From positions 26,546 to 77,986 of the forward strand of contig NZ_LMOL01000011.1 of NCBI RefSeq assembly GCF_001424565.1: a stretch of DNA of 51,441 nt, in the 5' to 3' direction. Under the pieces are notes generated by a model that saw only the letters and a program-made list of their open reading frames with translations, did no database searches and was not told the origin of the DNA. This stretch comes from Arthrobacter sp. Leaf141 (GTDB lineage: Bacteria > Actinomycetota > Actinomycetes > Actinomycetales > Micrococcaceae). The position numbers and the translations under genes were made by a program. Shown here piece by piece: positions 1 through 7,799 of this stretch (the first letter of the stretch is position 1; each line of letters starts with the position of its first letter).

Positions 1-82
1 CGCACCCTGACCTGTCCCACAAGCCAAATTACGCACGCATTTCCCATGTCCGCGGGGGCCTGTTGTCCGTAAACTGGAGCCC

Positions 83-1489
83 ATGACCGAGCACAAACCG
101 GATCCCCTGGTGGCTGCGGGTCCCGGGCTCGCCGATGCCCCAGCCAACACCAGTCACCTGCGAACCCCGGCAGAGCGGTCCCGCACGTTTACCGGGATCC
201 TGGTCAACACTGCCTTGGCAAACATCACCACCAGCTACCTCTGGTTCGCCCTGACGTTCTGGGTCTATCTGGAGACGCGAAATGTGATTGCCACCGGGGT
301 GATCGGCGGGGCGTACATGCTGCTGATCGCGCTCTCCAGCATCAGCTTCGGCACCTTTGTGGACCGGTACCGCAAGCTGGCGGTGATGCGCTTTGCCGGT
401 GGCTTCACCCTGGTGATGTTCGTCGTCGCCGGAATCATGTTCCTGCTGACGCCGGAGACCGACCTGCTGGACCTGGCCCAGCCGTGGTTCTGGATCTTTG
501 CCGTGATCATCCTGGTGGGGGCGGTGGTGGAAAACCTGCGCAACATCGCCCTGTCCACCACCGTCACCATCCTGATCGATCCTGACCGGCGGGCCAACGC
601 CAACGGACTGGTGGGCATGGTGCAGGGCCTGGCGTTCATCGCCACGTCGGTCATCTCCGGCCTGTCGGTGGGCCTGCTGGGCATGGGCTGGACCATCGCC
701 GCGGCCCTGGTCCTGACAGCCGTGGCATACGGCCACCTGCTCACCGTGCGGATGCCCGAGGAAACCCAGCCGGCAGCCACGGATGCCCAAGGTGGATTCG
801 ACCTGCGCGGATCCATGGCCGCCGTTCTGGCCATTGCCGGCCTGTTCGCACTGATCCTGTTCTCCACCTTCAACAACCTCATCGGCGGCGTGTACATGGC
901 CCTGATGGATCCTTACGGCTTGGAGATGTTCCCGGTTGAGCTGTGGGGCGCCTTCTTTGCGCTTGGCGCCACCGGATTTGTTGTGGGCGGGGCACTCGTG
1001 GGCAAGTTCGGCCTGGGCTCCAACCCGCTGCGGACCCTGCTGTTCGCGGTGATCCTGATCGGCCTCTTTGGTGCGTTGTTCACCTTGCGGGAATGGCCAT
1101 GGCTGTACATCGCGGGGATCTGGCTCTACATGGTGATGGTGCCGTTCGCGGAGGCAGCAGAACAGACGATCATCCAGCAGGTGGTCCCACTGCCCCGCCA
1201 GGGCCGGGTGTTTGGCTTCGCCATGGCCTTCGAATCCGCGGCGGCACCCATCACCGCGTTCCTCATCGCCCCCATCGCGGAGGTCTGGATCATCCCGTAC
1301 GCCAGGTCCGCGGAGGGTGCGGCGCAGCTGGCGCCGCTGCTGGGCGAGGGTGTGTCCCGCGGCATCGCCCTGGTGTTCCTGGTGGCCGGGATCATCCTGA
1401 TGGCCGCCGCGGCGCTGGCGTTCCTCACCCCGGTGTACCGCAGGGTCTCGGAAACGTACCGCCGGGGGCCCGTCGAGGCAGGGCAATAG
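83..1489 (+). CDS. MFS transporter
   Basis: A 468-residue major facilitator superfamily permease of the inner membrane, probably exporting or importing a small solute by proton coupling. About 12 hydrophobic segments run from residue 35 to 455, with the short loop FVDRYRKLAVMR between TM2 and TM3 matching the MFS loop-2 motif. The ATG at 83 has GGAG at 76-79; a TAAACT box at 70-75 would also allow a very short leader. The gene stands alone on this strand and converges on the VWA gene, whose stop lies only 4 bases away. The substrate cannot be read from the sequence; the long segment FAEAAEQTIIQQVVP is typical of drug/metabolite MFS proteins of actinobacteria. Family call is firm, function is not. 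Confidence 0.85.
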   Translation: MTEHKPDPLVAAGPGLADAPANTSHLRTPAERSRTFTGILVNTALANITTSYLWFALTFWVYLETRNVIATGVIGGAYMLLIALSSISFGTFVDRYRKLAVMRFAGGFTLVMFVVAGIMFLLTPETDLLDLAQPWFWIFAVIILVGAVVENLRNIALSTTVTILIDPDRRANANGLVGMVQGLAFIATSVISGLSVGLLGMGWTIAAALVLTAVAYGHLLTVRMPEETQPAATDAQGGFDLRGSMAAVLAIAGLFALILFSTFNNLIGGVYMALMDPYGLEMFPVELWGAFFALGATGFVVGGALVGKFGLGSNPLRTLLFAVILIGLFGALFTLREWPWLYIAGIWLYMVMVPFAEAAEQTIIQQVVPLPRQGRVFGFAMAFESAAAPITAFLIAPIAEVWIIPYARSAEGAAQLAPLLGEGVSRGIALVFLVAGIILMAAAALAFLTPVYRRVSETYRRGPVEAGQ

Positions 1490-1493
1490 GCGC

Positions 1494-3497
1494 CTAGAAC
1501 GCCCAATCGGAGTCGCCGTACGCCCGGCCGCGGAAGTGCGCGCGGAGGTATTCGCCCACCACCGCAGCGCCGAGCTCGCCGGCTTCGGGCGCCACCACCC
1601 TGCCGTCAACGCGGCGGGCCATCCGCTGGATAAACCGTTCCAGGCCAGGGTCGTCGCCCAGCCGGAAGAAGGTGGCCTGCGCGCCGGCACGTCCCACCCG
1701 GTCCAGCTCGTCCACGGTGGCGCGGATGGTCGAGGGGTGCGGCGGCCAGGAAAACATGGATTCGCCGTCCGGCAGCAGGTGGGCCGTCGGTTCGCCGTCG
1801 GTGACCACCAGCAGCACCGGCTGCATGGCCGGGTGTTTCCGGAAGAACCGGCTGGCCAGCAGCAGCCCGTGGTGCAGGTTGGTGCCCTGCTCGCGGAAGG
1901 CCGGCAGCGATGTCAGCCCGCCGATGTCCATGGTCTGGGCGTACCGGCCAAACGTGATCAGCTGCAGTTTGTCGCCCCGGAACCTTGTGGACACCAGGTG
2001 GTGCAGGGCCAGCGCCGTGCGTTTCATGGGCACCCACCGCCCCTCGGCGGCCATCGAGAAGGACACGTCGACCAGGAGGACGACGGCGGCCTGCGTGCGT
2101 TCCTCGGTTTCCGTCACCTCGATGTCGTCCACAGCCAGCCGGACGCCCCGGCCCGGGTCGCCGCCGTCGGCGATGGTCCGGCGGATCGCGTTGGTGATGG
2201 TCCGGGTGACGTCCCACGGCGCGTTGTCGCCGAACTCCCACGGCCGGCTGGATCCGGTCTGGTCGCCGGCGGCACCGGCCTCCCGCGTCTCCCGCCTGCC
2301 CTGGCGCCCGGACAGCTGCTTGGCGGCATCACGCAACAGCGACCTGCCCAGCCGCCGCATCGCCTGGGGCGAGAGCCGGAAGTCGCCGTCCGCGCCACGG
2401 GTGAGGTAGCCGCCGTCGTGCATTGCCTTTTCAATCGCCGCCAGCGTGCGAGCGCTGACCGCCGCGTCTTCCCCCAACTGGCGGGCCAGGGCGTCCAGGT
2501 CGACGTCGTCCATGTGGGAGCTGTCGAAGTCCTGGCCCAGCTGGTCCGCCAACTGGTCCAGCTCGGCAAGGTCCTGGAGCACGCCCGTGCCGTCGCCCAG
2601 GCCCATGCCTTCCTGGCCTTCGAACCGCTCTGATCCGTTCCAGTCTTCCCCCGGCCGTAGGGCCTGCAGGGTCTCGTCCAGCTGGCCCAGCTGGGCCATC
2701 AGGTCCTGGGAGCCGAAGGCCTGGGCGGAGAGCTGCATCAGCTCCTGGCGCTGTTCCGGGGTCATGGACTGCATCAGCCGCTGGGCTGCCGCCGCGCGCT
2801 TGGCCAGCGCATCCACCAGTTCCTCGACGTTCCGGGGATTCTCTGGGAAGTGCTCGCCGTGCTTGGCCATAAACTCGGCGAAGTCCGCTGCGGTGTCCAC
2901 CTGCCGGCGGTGCTTGTCCAGGAGTTCGTTGAGGTCGGCCAGCATGGCGCTGATGGCTGCCCGGTCCTGGTCCGTCGCCCCTTCCAGTGCCTGCTTCATC
3001 CCGGCGAAGCGCTGGTCCAGGACCTCGCGGCCCAGCAGGTCCTTGATCTTTTCGTACGCCTCGCGGGCCGTGCTGGACTGCCAGTCGTAGGAGGCAAGCT
3101 CGTTGACCGCCGCCGCGGTGGATTGGGGCAGGTTCTGGATCTGCATCTCGCGGAAGGCCCGGTCCGTGTTGTCCATCATGGCGTCACGGGCCAACTGCTT
3201 GCGTTCCTCCAGTACCGCCGTGTCCAGGAGCTTTTTCACTTCATTGAGCGTGCCGTTGAGGTTGTGCTTGCCCAGCAGGTCCTGGCGGCGCTGCTGGATC
3301 CGGCCGGCGAGCTCGTCCAGACCTTCCTGGTCCAGGCCGCCGCGGCGCAGGTACTCCTGCAGGGCACGCCGCGGCGAGTAGCCCGCCATCACGTCCTCGG
3401 CCACGGCATCCAGCGCCTCCGTCAGGTCAACGGGCGGCGCCAACGGGTCCGGCCCGCCGCGGTAGCGGCCATACCGGGAGCGGGGGTGAAGGCTCAT
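1494..3497 (-). CDS. VWA domain protein (CoxE-like partner of a MoxR ATPase)
   Basis: A 667-residue cytoplasmic protein. The first ~450 residues are mostly helical and rich in Leu, Gln and charged residues; the last ~200 form a von Willebrand factor A domain. The metal-ion-dependent adhesion site is complete: DVSFS (Asp477) and a TDGEP motif about 90 residues later. Such proteins work with a MoxR-type AAA ATPase to remodel or insert metal cofactors into client proteins. Here the ATPase gene lies directly upstream with a 15-base gap, so the two form an operon. The ATG at 3497 is preceded by a GGACAGG-like ribosome site. The client is not evident from neighbours. Confidence 0.88.
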   Translation of the reverse strand: MSLHPRSRYGRYRGGPDPLAPPVDLTEALDAVAEDVMAGYSPRRALQEYLRRGGLDQEGLDELAGRIQQRRQDLLGKHNLNGTLNEVKKLLDTAVLEERKQLARDAMMDNTDRAFREMQIQNLPQSTAAAVNELASYDWQSSTAREAYEKIKDLLGREVLDQRFAGMKQALEGATDQDRAAISAMLADLNELLDKHRRQVDTAADFAEFMAKHGEHFPENPRNVEELVDALAKRAAAAQRLMQSMTPEQRQELMQLSAQAFGSQDLMAQLGQLDETLQALRPGEDWNGSERFEGQEGMGLGDGTGVLQDLAELDQLADQLGQDFDSSHMDDVDLDALARQLGEDAAVSARTLAAIEKAMHDGGYLTRGADGDFRLSPQAMRRLGRSLLRDAAKQLSGRQGRRETREAGAAGDQTGSSRPWEFGDNAPWDVTRTITNAIRRTIADGGDPGRGVRLAVDDIEVTETEERTQAAVVLLVDVSFSMAAEGRWVPMKRTALALHHLVSTRFRGDKLQLITFGRYAQTMDIGGLTSLPAFREQGTNLHHGLLLASRFFRKHPAMQPVLLVVTDGEPTAHLLPDGESMFSWPPHPSTIRATVDELDRVGRAGAQATFFRLGDDPGLERFIQRMARRVDGRVVAPEAGELGAAVVGEYLRAHFRGRAYGDSDWAF

Positions 3498-3512
3498 GGC
3501 GTGTGCCTGTCC

Positions 3513-4901
3513 TTAGCCGTAGATGGTGGATTCGTCGTCGGACTCCTTGGAGATCCGGCGGCCAAGGTAGAGGCCTTCAAGGGCCAGTTCGACGGCGGCG
3601 GCCCGCTGGCCGTCGTTTTCGGCGCCGAGGCGCTTCCCGATTTCGTCGTAGAGGCCTGATCCGTTGAGCGAGGGCAGGTTCGCCAGGAATTCCTTGGCGG
3701 TCACCAGCTCGCCGGTGGTCACCGTGGAGTGCCCGTCCAGGGCAGCGACCAGTGGCGCCAGGTCCAGGCCCTGGAAGTGTTCCCGGACGGACTCGGCGGT
3801 GGCGGTGCGCAGGAGGTGGTCCAGGATGTCCTGCTCGCGGCCTTCCTCGCCGGATTCAAACTCGATCTTTCCGGTGAGCACTTCCACAGCGGCGTCCAGG
3901 TCGATGATCCGGGCCACGGCCTGGTCCTCGCCGCGGACGCTGGCCCGCCGCAGCGCGGCCGCCGCAACGGTTTCGGCCCCGGCGATGGCGAACCGCGCGG
4001 AAACGCCGGAGCTCTGGTTGATGGCCGGGGACTCGCGCAGGGCTCGGGTGTAGCGGGCCAGGATCTCCAGGATCACGGGCGGCACGCTGGCCACCAGGTG
4101 GCCCTCCTGCTCGATCACGGCCACCTCATCTTCAAGCTCAAGGGGGTAGTGCGTGCGGATTTCGGCGCCGAACCGGTCCTTGAGCGGGGTGATGATGCGG
4201 CCGCGGTTGGTGTAGTCCTCGGGGTTGGCGGAAGCCACCACCAGGACGTCCAACGGCAGGCGCAGGACGTAGCCGCGGATCTGGATGTCCCGCTCCTCCA
4301 TCACGTTCAGCATGGAGACCTGGATGCGTTCGGCGAGGTCAGGGAGTTCGTTGATGGCCACAATGCCGCGGTTGGAACGCGGGATCAGGCCGTAGTGGAT
4401 GGTTTCCGGGTCCCCCAGCCGGCGGCCCTCGGCCACCCGCATGGGGTCGACGTCGCCGATCAGGTCCGCCACGGAGGTGTCCGGCGTCGCGAGTTTCTCC
4501 ACGTAACGTTCCGAACGGTGCCGCCAGGCTACCCGCAACCGGTCCCCTTCGGTGAGGGCGCGGGCGCGCGAGGGCCCGGTGATGGGTTCGTAGGGGTGCT
4601 CGTTCAGCTCCGAGTCCTCGATCACCGGGGACCATTCGTCCAGCAGCCCGGCCAGGGTGCGCAGGAGCCGGGTCTTGCCCTGGCCACGTTCGCCCAGCAG
4701 CACCAGGTCATGCCCGGCGATCAGGGCGCGCTCCAGTTGGGGGATAACGGTCCGGCTGAAGCCGAACATGCCGGGCCACGGGTCGCGGCCCGCCGCCAGG
4801 GCGGAGAGGAGGTTGTCGCGGAGTTCTGTCCGCAGGTCCTTGTGAACATGGCCGGAGGCACGCAGTTCACCAACAGTGAAGATCTCAGGGCGTTCAGTCA
4901 C
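3513..4901 (-). CDS. MoxR-type AAA+ ATPase (magnesium-chelatase-like)
   Basis: An AAA+ ATPase of about 462 residues that acts with the VWA protein encoded just downstream. Walker A is GERGQGKT in the N-terminal third, the Walker B region reads GIVAINELPDL, and sensor 1 is ASANPEDYTNRGR, all typical of MoxR/ChlI-like proteins. I place the start at the GTG at 4901 (protein begins MTERPEIFTV) because further upstream in frame there is only a TTG at 4967 and the intervening residues look non-coding. A GGTGGAG stretch lies very close to the GTG, so the spacing is not ideal. Often annotated as a sigma-54-interacting regulator, but I see no GAFTGA loop, which speaks against that role. Confidence 0.85.
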   Translation of the reverse strand: MTERPEIFTVGELRASGHVHKDLRTELRDNLLSALAAGRDPWPGMFGFSRTVIPQLERALIAGHDLVLLGERGQGKTRLLRTLAGLLDEWSPVIEDSELNEHPYEPITGPSRARALTEGDRLRVAWRHRSERYVEKLATPDTSVADLIGDVDPMRVAEGRRLGDPETIHYGLIPRSNRGIVAINELPDLAERIQVSMLNVMEERDIQIRGYVLRLPLDVLVVASANPEDYTNRGRIITPLKDRFGAEIRTHYPLELEDEVAVIEQEGHLVASVPPVILEILARYTRALRESPAINQSSGVSARFAIAGAETVAAAALRRASVRGEDQAVARIIDLDAAVEVLTGKIEFESGEEGREQDILDHLLRTATAESVREHFQGLDLAPLVAALDGHSTVTTGELVTAKEFLANLPSLNGSGLYDEIGKRLGAENDGQRAAAVELALEGLYLGRRISKESDDESTIYG

Positions 4902-5002
4902 TTCTCCACCGTAGACCTGTTCGCTGGGCCGATGGGGTGATCCGAAACATTTGTGCACGCGGGACAAGTTTTGGTCCGCTGGCAGTACTACGCTGATTCT
5001 TG

Positions 5003-5737
5003 ATGACTGCTGCAGCCCAGCCGGCCCCGCCGGAATCCGCCCCGTCCACCGCTCCCACCACTACCGCCGCTCACGCCGCTCCCGCCGCTCCCGCCGCTCC
5101 CGCCGCCAAGCCTGTGGTGACGCTTGTGCTCCTGGTCCGCCACGGCGAAACGCCCACCACCGGCCAGGTGCTGCCGGGCCGGGCCCCGAACCTGCATCTT
5201 TCGGAGCGTGGCCGGGCCCAGGCGGAACGGGTGGCCGAACGCCTCGAGGGGCTTCCGGTCACCGCCGTGTATTCCTCGCCGTTGGAGCGCGCCCAGGAAA
5301 CGGCAGGGCCGACGGCGACCGCCAACGGCCTGCAAATCCAGCCGGCCGACGGGCTGCTGGAGTGCGACTTCGGCGACTGGACGGGTGCCGAGATTTCCCG
5401 CCTGGCTGCCTTGCCGGAGTGGCGGAGTGTGCAGTCCAGCCCGTCCACGTTCCGCTTCCCCAACGGCGAAAGCTTTCCGGAGATGCAGGACCGCATGGTG
5501 GGTGCCCTGGAGGAACTGGTGGCGGCGCACCCTGGGGGCGTAGTTGTTTGCTTTTCCCACGCCGACACCATCAAAGCGGCAGTCGCCCACGCTGTCGGGA
5601 CGCCCCTGGACCTGTTCCAGCGGATCATGATCAGCCCGGGTTCAGTGTCCGCCGTGTCGTTTGTGGACGGCCGGGCAGCGTCGGTGCTGATGGTGAATTC
5701 CTACTCGGAACCGTTGAGCGGGCTGAGGCCGCAGTGA
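5003..5737 (+). CDS. Histidine phosphatase, MSMEG_4193 family
   Basis: A phosphoglycerate-mutase-like phosphatase of 244 residues. The catalytic motif LVRHGET is near residue 45, followed by LSERGRAQAERVAERL and the second His in CFSHADTIKAAVAHA. The family (called MSMEG_4193) is typical of actinobacteria and usually sits beside an SCO1664-family gene, as it does here 28 bases downstream. The substrate is unknown. The first ~35 residues are a low-complexity Ala/Pro stretch encoded in part by a 9-base tandem repeat at 5066-5107, so the N-terminus is probably a flexible tail and may vary in length between strains. The ATG at 5003 is chosen over a TTG directly before it. No clear ribosome site precedes it. 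Confidence 0.87.
   Translation: MTAAAQPAPPESAPSTAPTTTAAHAAPAAPAAPAAKPVVTLVLLVRHGETPTTGQVLPGRAPNLHLSERGRAQAERVAERLEGLPVTAVYSSPLERAQETAGPTATANGLQIQPADGLLECDFGDWTGAEISRLAALPEWRSVQSSPSTFRFPNGESFPEMQDRMVGALEELVAAHPGGVVVCFSHADTIKAAVAHAVGTPLDLFQRIMISPGSVSAVSFVDGRAASVLMVNSYSEPLSGLRPQ
5066..5107 (+). repeat. 9-bp tandem repeat (gccgctccc) inside the phosphatase gene
   Basis: Four head-to-tail copies of a 9-base unit, gccgctcac once and gccgctccc three times, plus a partial fifth. They keep the reading frame and encode Ala-Ala-His/Pro steps in the N-terminal tail of the phosphatase. Copy-number changes would lengthen or shorten the tail by three residues without breaking the gene. Confidence 0.85.
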
Positions 5738-5765
5738 CAGGGTTTTCCGCCGCCAAGGGCATGCC

Positions 5766-6467
5766 TTGACAGACCGGGATCTGACGCTGCTGACCTCCGG
5801 CGAAGTGGAGCTGGTGGGCCAGTTCGCGCGCAGCAGCAACGCCACGTTCCTGGTCCGCCTTACTCAAGGGGACGATGTAGCACAGGCGGTCTATAAACCT
5901 GAGGCCGGCGAACAGCCGCTGTCCGACTTCGATCCAGGGCTGTACAAGCGGGAGCGGGCGGCGTACCTGCTCAGTGAGGCTTTGGGCTGGGGCATGGTGC
6001 CGCCCACGGTCATCCGGGAGGACGCACCGCTTGGTGTGGGGTCCCTGCAGTGGTTTATCGACTGCGATTTCCGGCAGCACTATTTCACGCTGGCGGCGGA
6101 GGACCCGTCCACCCACCCGGAACTGGCCCGGATGGCTTTGTTTGACTTCATTTCCAATAACACGGACCGCAAAAGCGGGCACGTCCTCCGCGGCGGCGAC
6201 GGCCGGATCTGGGGCATCGACCACGGATTGTGCTTTTCCGCTGCCTTTAAGCTGCGCACGGTCATTTGGGACTTTGCCGGCGAAGCAATTCCGGACGGGC
6301 TGCTGGCAGATATCGCACCCCTCGCCGAGGCCGTTCCTGAGGAGTTGGCCGGGCTGCTCGACGACGATGAAAACGCGGCCCTGAAGCGGCGGGCCCGTCG
6401 GATCCTGCAGGACGGGACACTGCCCGTGGACCTGACGGGCTCCCGCTACCCCTGGCCGCTGGTGTAG
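5766..6467 (+). CDS. SCO1664 family protein (PI3/4-kinase-like fold)
   Basis: A 233-residue protein of the actinobacterial SCO1664 family, distantly related to phosphatidylinositol 3/4-kinase-like folds. Visible family blocks are ATFLVRL, AVYKPEAGEQPLSDF (the Lys would match the nucleotide-binding lysine), DFISNNTDRKSGH and IWGIDHGLCF, where Asn-Asn-Thr-Asp-Arg-Lys and Ile-Asp-His resemble catalytic and metal-binding loops. The start is TTG at 5766, supported by AAGGG at 5755-5759 with normal spacing; an ATG at 5761 is closed at once by a stop. It follows the phosphatase by 28 bases, so the two are probably co-transcribed. Biochemical role is not established as far as I know. Confidence 0.85.
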   Translation: MTDRDLTLLTSGEVELVGQFARSSNATFLVRLTQGDDVAQAVYKPEAGEQPLSDFDPGLYKRERAAYLLSEALGWGMVPPTVIREDAPLGVGSLQWFIDCDFRQHYFTLAAEDPSTHPELARMALFDFISNNTDRKSGHVLRGGDGRIWGIDHGLCFSAAFKLRTVIWDFAGEAIPDGLLADIAPLAEAVPEELAGLLDDDENAALKRRARRILQDGTLPVDLTGSRYPWPLV

Positions 6468-6483
6468 CGGGAGGCGCAAGCGT

Positions 6484-6828
6484 TCAGGCTGCCAGCGCCT
6501 GCTCGAACAGGGCTTCCGCCAGTCGGATGAGTCGCAGGGGCGCGTCCACTTCCTGCCCGCGGCTGCAGTGACCCAGGAAAACCGCTGTGCCGTTCAGGAC
6601 CTCTTCGAGGTGAACACCGGCTTCCCGGGCCAGCACTTCGGCCCGGATGTTCTGCGGCAGGCGGTTGCCTTCGTCGCTGACGTAGGCATGCCAATCACGG
6701 GTACTGATTGCTTCGATGTTTCCCGACATCAACCGTTGAAGTGCCGGCATGTCCGTATCGACGGATTCGAGGCGTACCGGCTGTGTGAGTTGAGCCGGGA
6801 TGATCAGCGCGTTGCACATGCTTTTCAT
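6484..6828 (-). CDS. DUF3846 domain protein
   Basis: A 114-residue protein matching DUF3846: the start MKSMCNALIIPAQL, then PVRLESVDTDMPALQRLMSGNIEAIS, DWHAYVSDEG and a late block GTAVFLGHC. The family is small, cytoplasmic, common in actinobacteria and on plasmids or phages, and has no assigned function that I know. The ATG at 6828 is used; a second ATG three codons in is equally possible. It lies 11 bases downstream of the lysine-rich small gene on the same strand and could share its promoter. It converges on the SCO1664 gene with a 16-base gap. Confidence 0.75.
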   Translation of the reverse strand: MKSMCNALIIPAQLTQPVRLESVDTDMPALQRLMSGNIEAISTRDWHAYVSDEGNRLPQNIRAEVLAREAGVHLEEVLNGTAVFLGHCSRGQEVDAPLRLIRLAEALFEQALAA

Positions 6829-6839
6829 GGCTGGGCCCG

Positions 6840-7016
6840 CTAGCGCTGGTTCTTGCGCGGTTTTATGAAACTGATTTCACTGCTCTCGGTTTTGGCCCTT
6901 TTATCGACCCTTTTTTCGAGGATGGATTTTCCCGCTTTTTTGAAATTGCTGCTTTTAGGCGATTTACCCGACACTGGAATCACATCTTTCTTTGTGGCGC
7001 TTGTACCCAGTACCAT
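6840..7016 (-). CDS. Small lysine-rich protein, probably from a leaderless mRNA
   Basis: A 58-residue basic protein (MVLGTSATKK...IKPRKNQR) rich in Lys, Arg and Ser, with the block KAGKSILEKRVDKRAK followed by a C-terminal FIKPRKNQR. I recall similar short Lys-rich proteins with an EKRA-KKAK block in other actinobacteria, but cannot confirm it here. The start is the ATG at 7016 because a good promoter (TTGGCA, 16-base spacer, TATAAG) ends five bases before it, so the A of the ATG would be about +1. The gene lies in an AT-rich patch and uses AAA and ATT codons unlike its neighbours. The opposite strand also has an open frame, which I rejected. Function unknown; nucleic-acid binding is a guess from charge. 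Confidence 0.55.
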   Translation of the reverse strand: MVLGTSATKKDVIPVSGKSPKSSNFKKAGKSILEKRVDKRAKTESSEISFIKPRKNQR

Positions 7017-7021
7017 ACACA

Positions 7022-7049
7022 CTTATATTTTTAATGCCAGTCATGCCAA
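7022..7049 (-). promoter_or_regulatory. Sigma70-type promoter for the lysine-rich small gene
   Basis: On the minus strand TTGGCA (7049-7044) is separated by 16 bases from TATAAG (7027-7022). Five bases (TGTGT) then lead to the ATG at 7016. The match to a housekeeping promoter is strong for this GC-rich genome and predicts a leaderless transcript. Confidence 0.6.
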
Positions 7050-7248
7050 AAACATGATTGCCGGCAGGGAATTTCCAGCAACCAGCCCGAGGATTGCTGA
7101 ATTTCTGGCGGCATAAAAAGAGAATTTGTGAACTTTCTGCATTTTCGCTTCCGGAGGCCGCATTCACTGAACTCGCCTGCGCCTTTCCCGGCTGTGCTTC
7201 CAGGCGGCGCGTGCCGCGCCTCCGCTGCGCCCGGTAAATTTGGAACTG

Positions 7249-7722
7249 ATGATTCTTATAGACCGGGACAGCCCCCACCGCGACGATGTCCACCTGCTCC
7301 TGAGCGAGCACCTTGCAGACATGTTTGCCACCTCACCGGCCGAAAGCGTCCATGCCCTGGACCCGGCAGCCCTGGCAGGACCGGACATCAGTTTCTGGAC
7401 GGCACGGGAGGGCGGCGCCCTGCTGGGGTGCGGAGCCCTCAAGGTCCTCAAACCGGTGCCTGGCCAAGCTGCTTCTGCCGAGCTGAAGTCCATGCGCACT
7501 TCGGCGCAGGCGCGGGGGCGCGGCGTCGCCACCCTCATGCTCCTGCACATCCTGGCCGACGCCCGGGCCAACAGCCTGGAGCGGGTGTACCTGGAAACCG
7601 GCACCGAGGACTACTTCGCTCCAGCCCGGCGGCTGTATGCGCGGCATGGCTTCACCGAATGCCCGCCGTTCGCGGACTACCGGCCGGATCCCAACAGCGT
7701 CTTTATGGAGCTGCAGCTCTGA
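7249..7722 (+). CDS. GNAT family N-acetyltransferase
   Basis: A 157-residue acetyltransferase (counted from the ATG at 7249) that would move an acetyl group from acetyl-CoA to an amine. The acetyl-CoA-binding motif A is visible as SMRTSAQARGRGVATLML (the R-G-R-G-V-A core), followed by LERVYLETG and LYARHGFTECPPF near the C-terminus, as in the PhnO/ElaA-like branch. A TTG at 7240 is also in frame, but a TAAATT box at 7235-7240 just before the ATG suggests a leaderless start at 7249. The gene is single and ends 32 bases before a long palindrome shared with the convergent dehydrogenase gene. Substrate unknown. Confidence 0.85.
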   Translation: MILIDRDSPHRDDVHLLLSEHLADMFATSPAESVHALDPAALAGPDISFWTAREGGALLGCGALKVLKPVPGQAASAELKSMRTSAQARGRGVATLMLLHILADARANSLERVYLETGTEDYFAPARRLYARHGFTECPPFADYRPDPNSVFMELQL

Positions 7723-7754
7723 GTTCAACGGCTGCGCGAGCCCCCAAGTAGCTG

Positions 7755-7796
7755 GCAGTAGATGTCGTTTTGAGCGCTCAAAACGACATCTACTGC
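7755..7796. repeat. 42-bp perfect palindrome between convergent genes
   Basis: Two 21-base arms meet without a loop at 7775/7776 (gttttgagc|gctcaaaac at the centre) and match perfectly. It lies between the stops of the acetyltransferase (7722) and the dehydrogenase (7800), so it can act as a bidirectional transcription terminator. The perfect symmetry, lack of loop and lack of a T-run are more like a dispersed palindromic element than a classical terminator. Confidence 0.85.
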
Positions 7797-7799
7797 TAC

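Noticed and set aside
4902..4967. Upstream TTG start for the MoxR-type ATPase
   Set aside because: The extra residues do not resemble the family and there is no ribosome site; GTG 4901 gives the usual N-terminus.
5066..5107. Short regular repeats as a CRISPR-like array
   Set aside because: The 9-base units are directly adjacent, in frame and coding for an Ala/Pro tail; there are no spacers.
6853..7116. Plus-strand open frame with a hydrophobic start over the AT-rich patch
   Set aside because: It is antisense to the lysine-rich gene, has no ribosome site or promoter in that direction, and its hydrophobic stretch is what the complement of Lys/Glu-rich codons would give.
7240..7248. TTG start for the acetyltransferase
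   Set aside because: Adds only three residues and lies inside a likely -10 box; the ATG at 7249 fits better.
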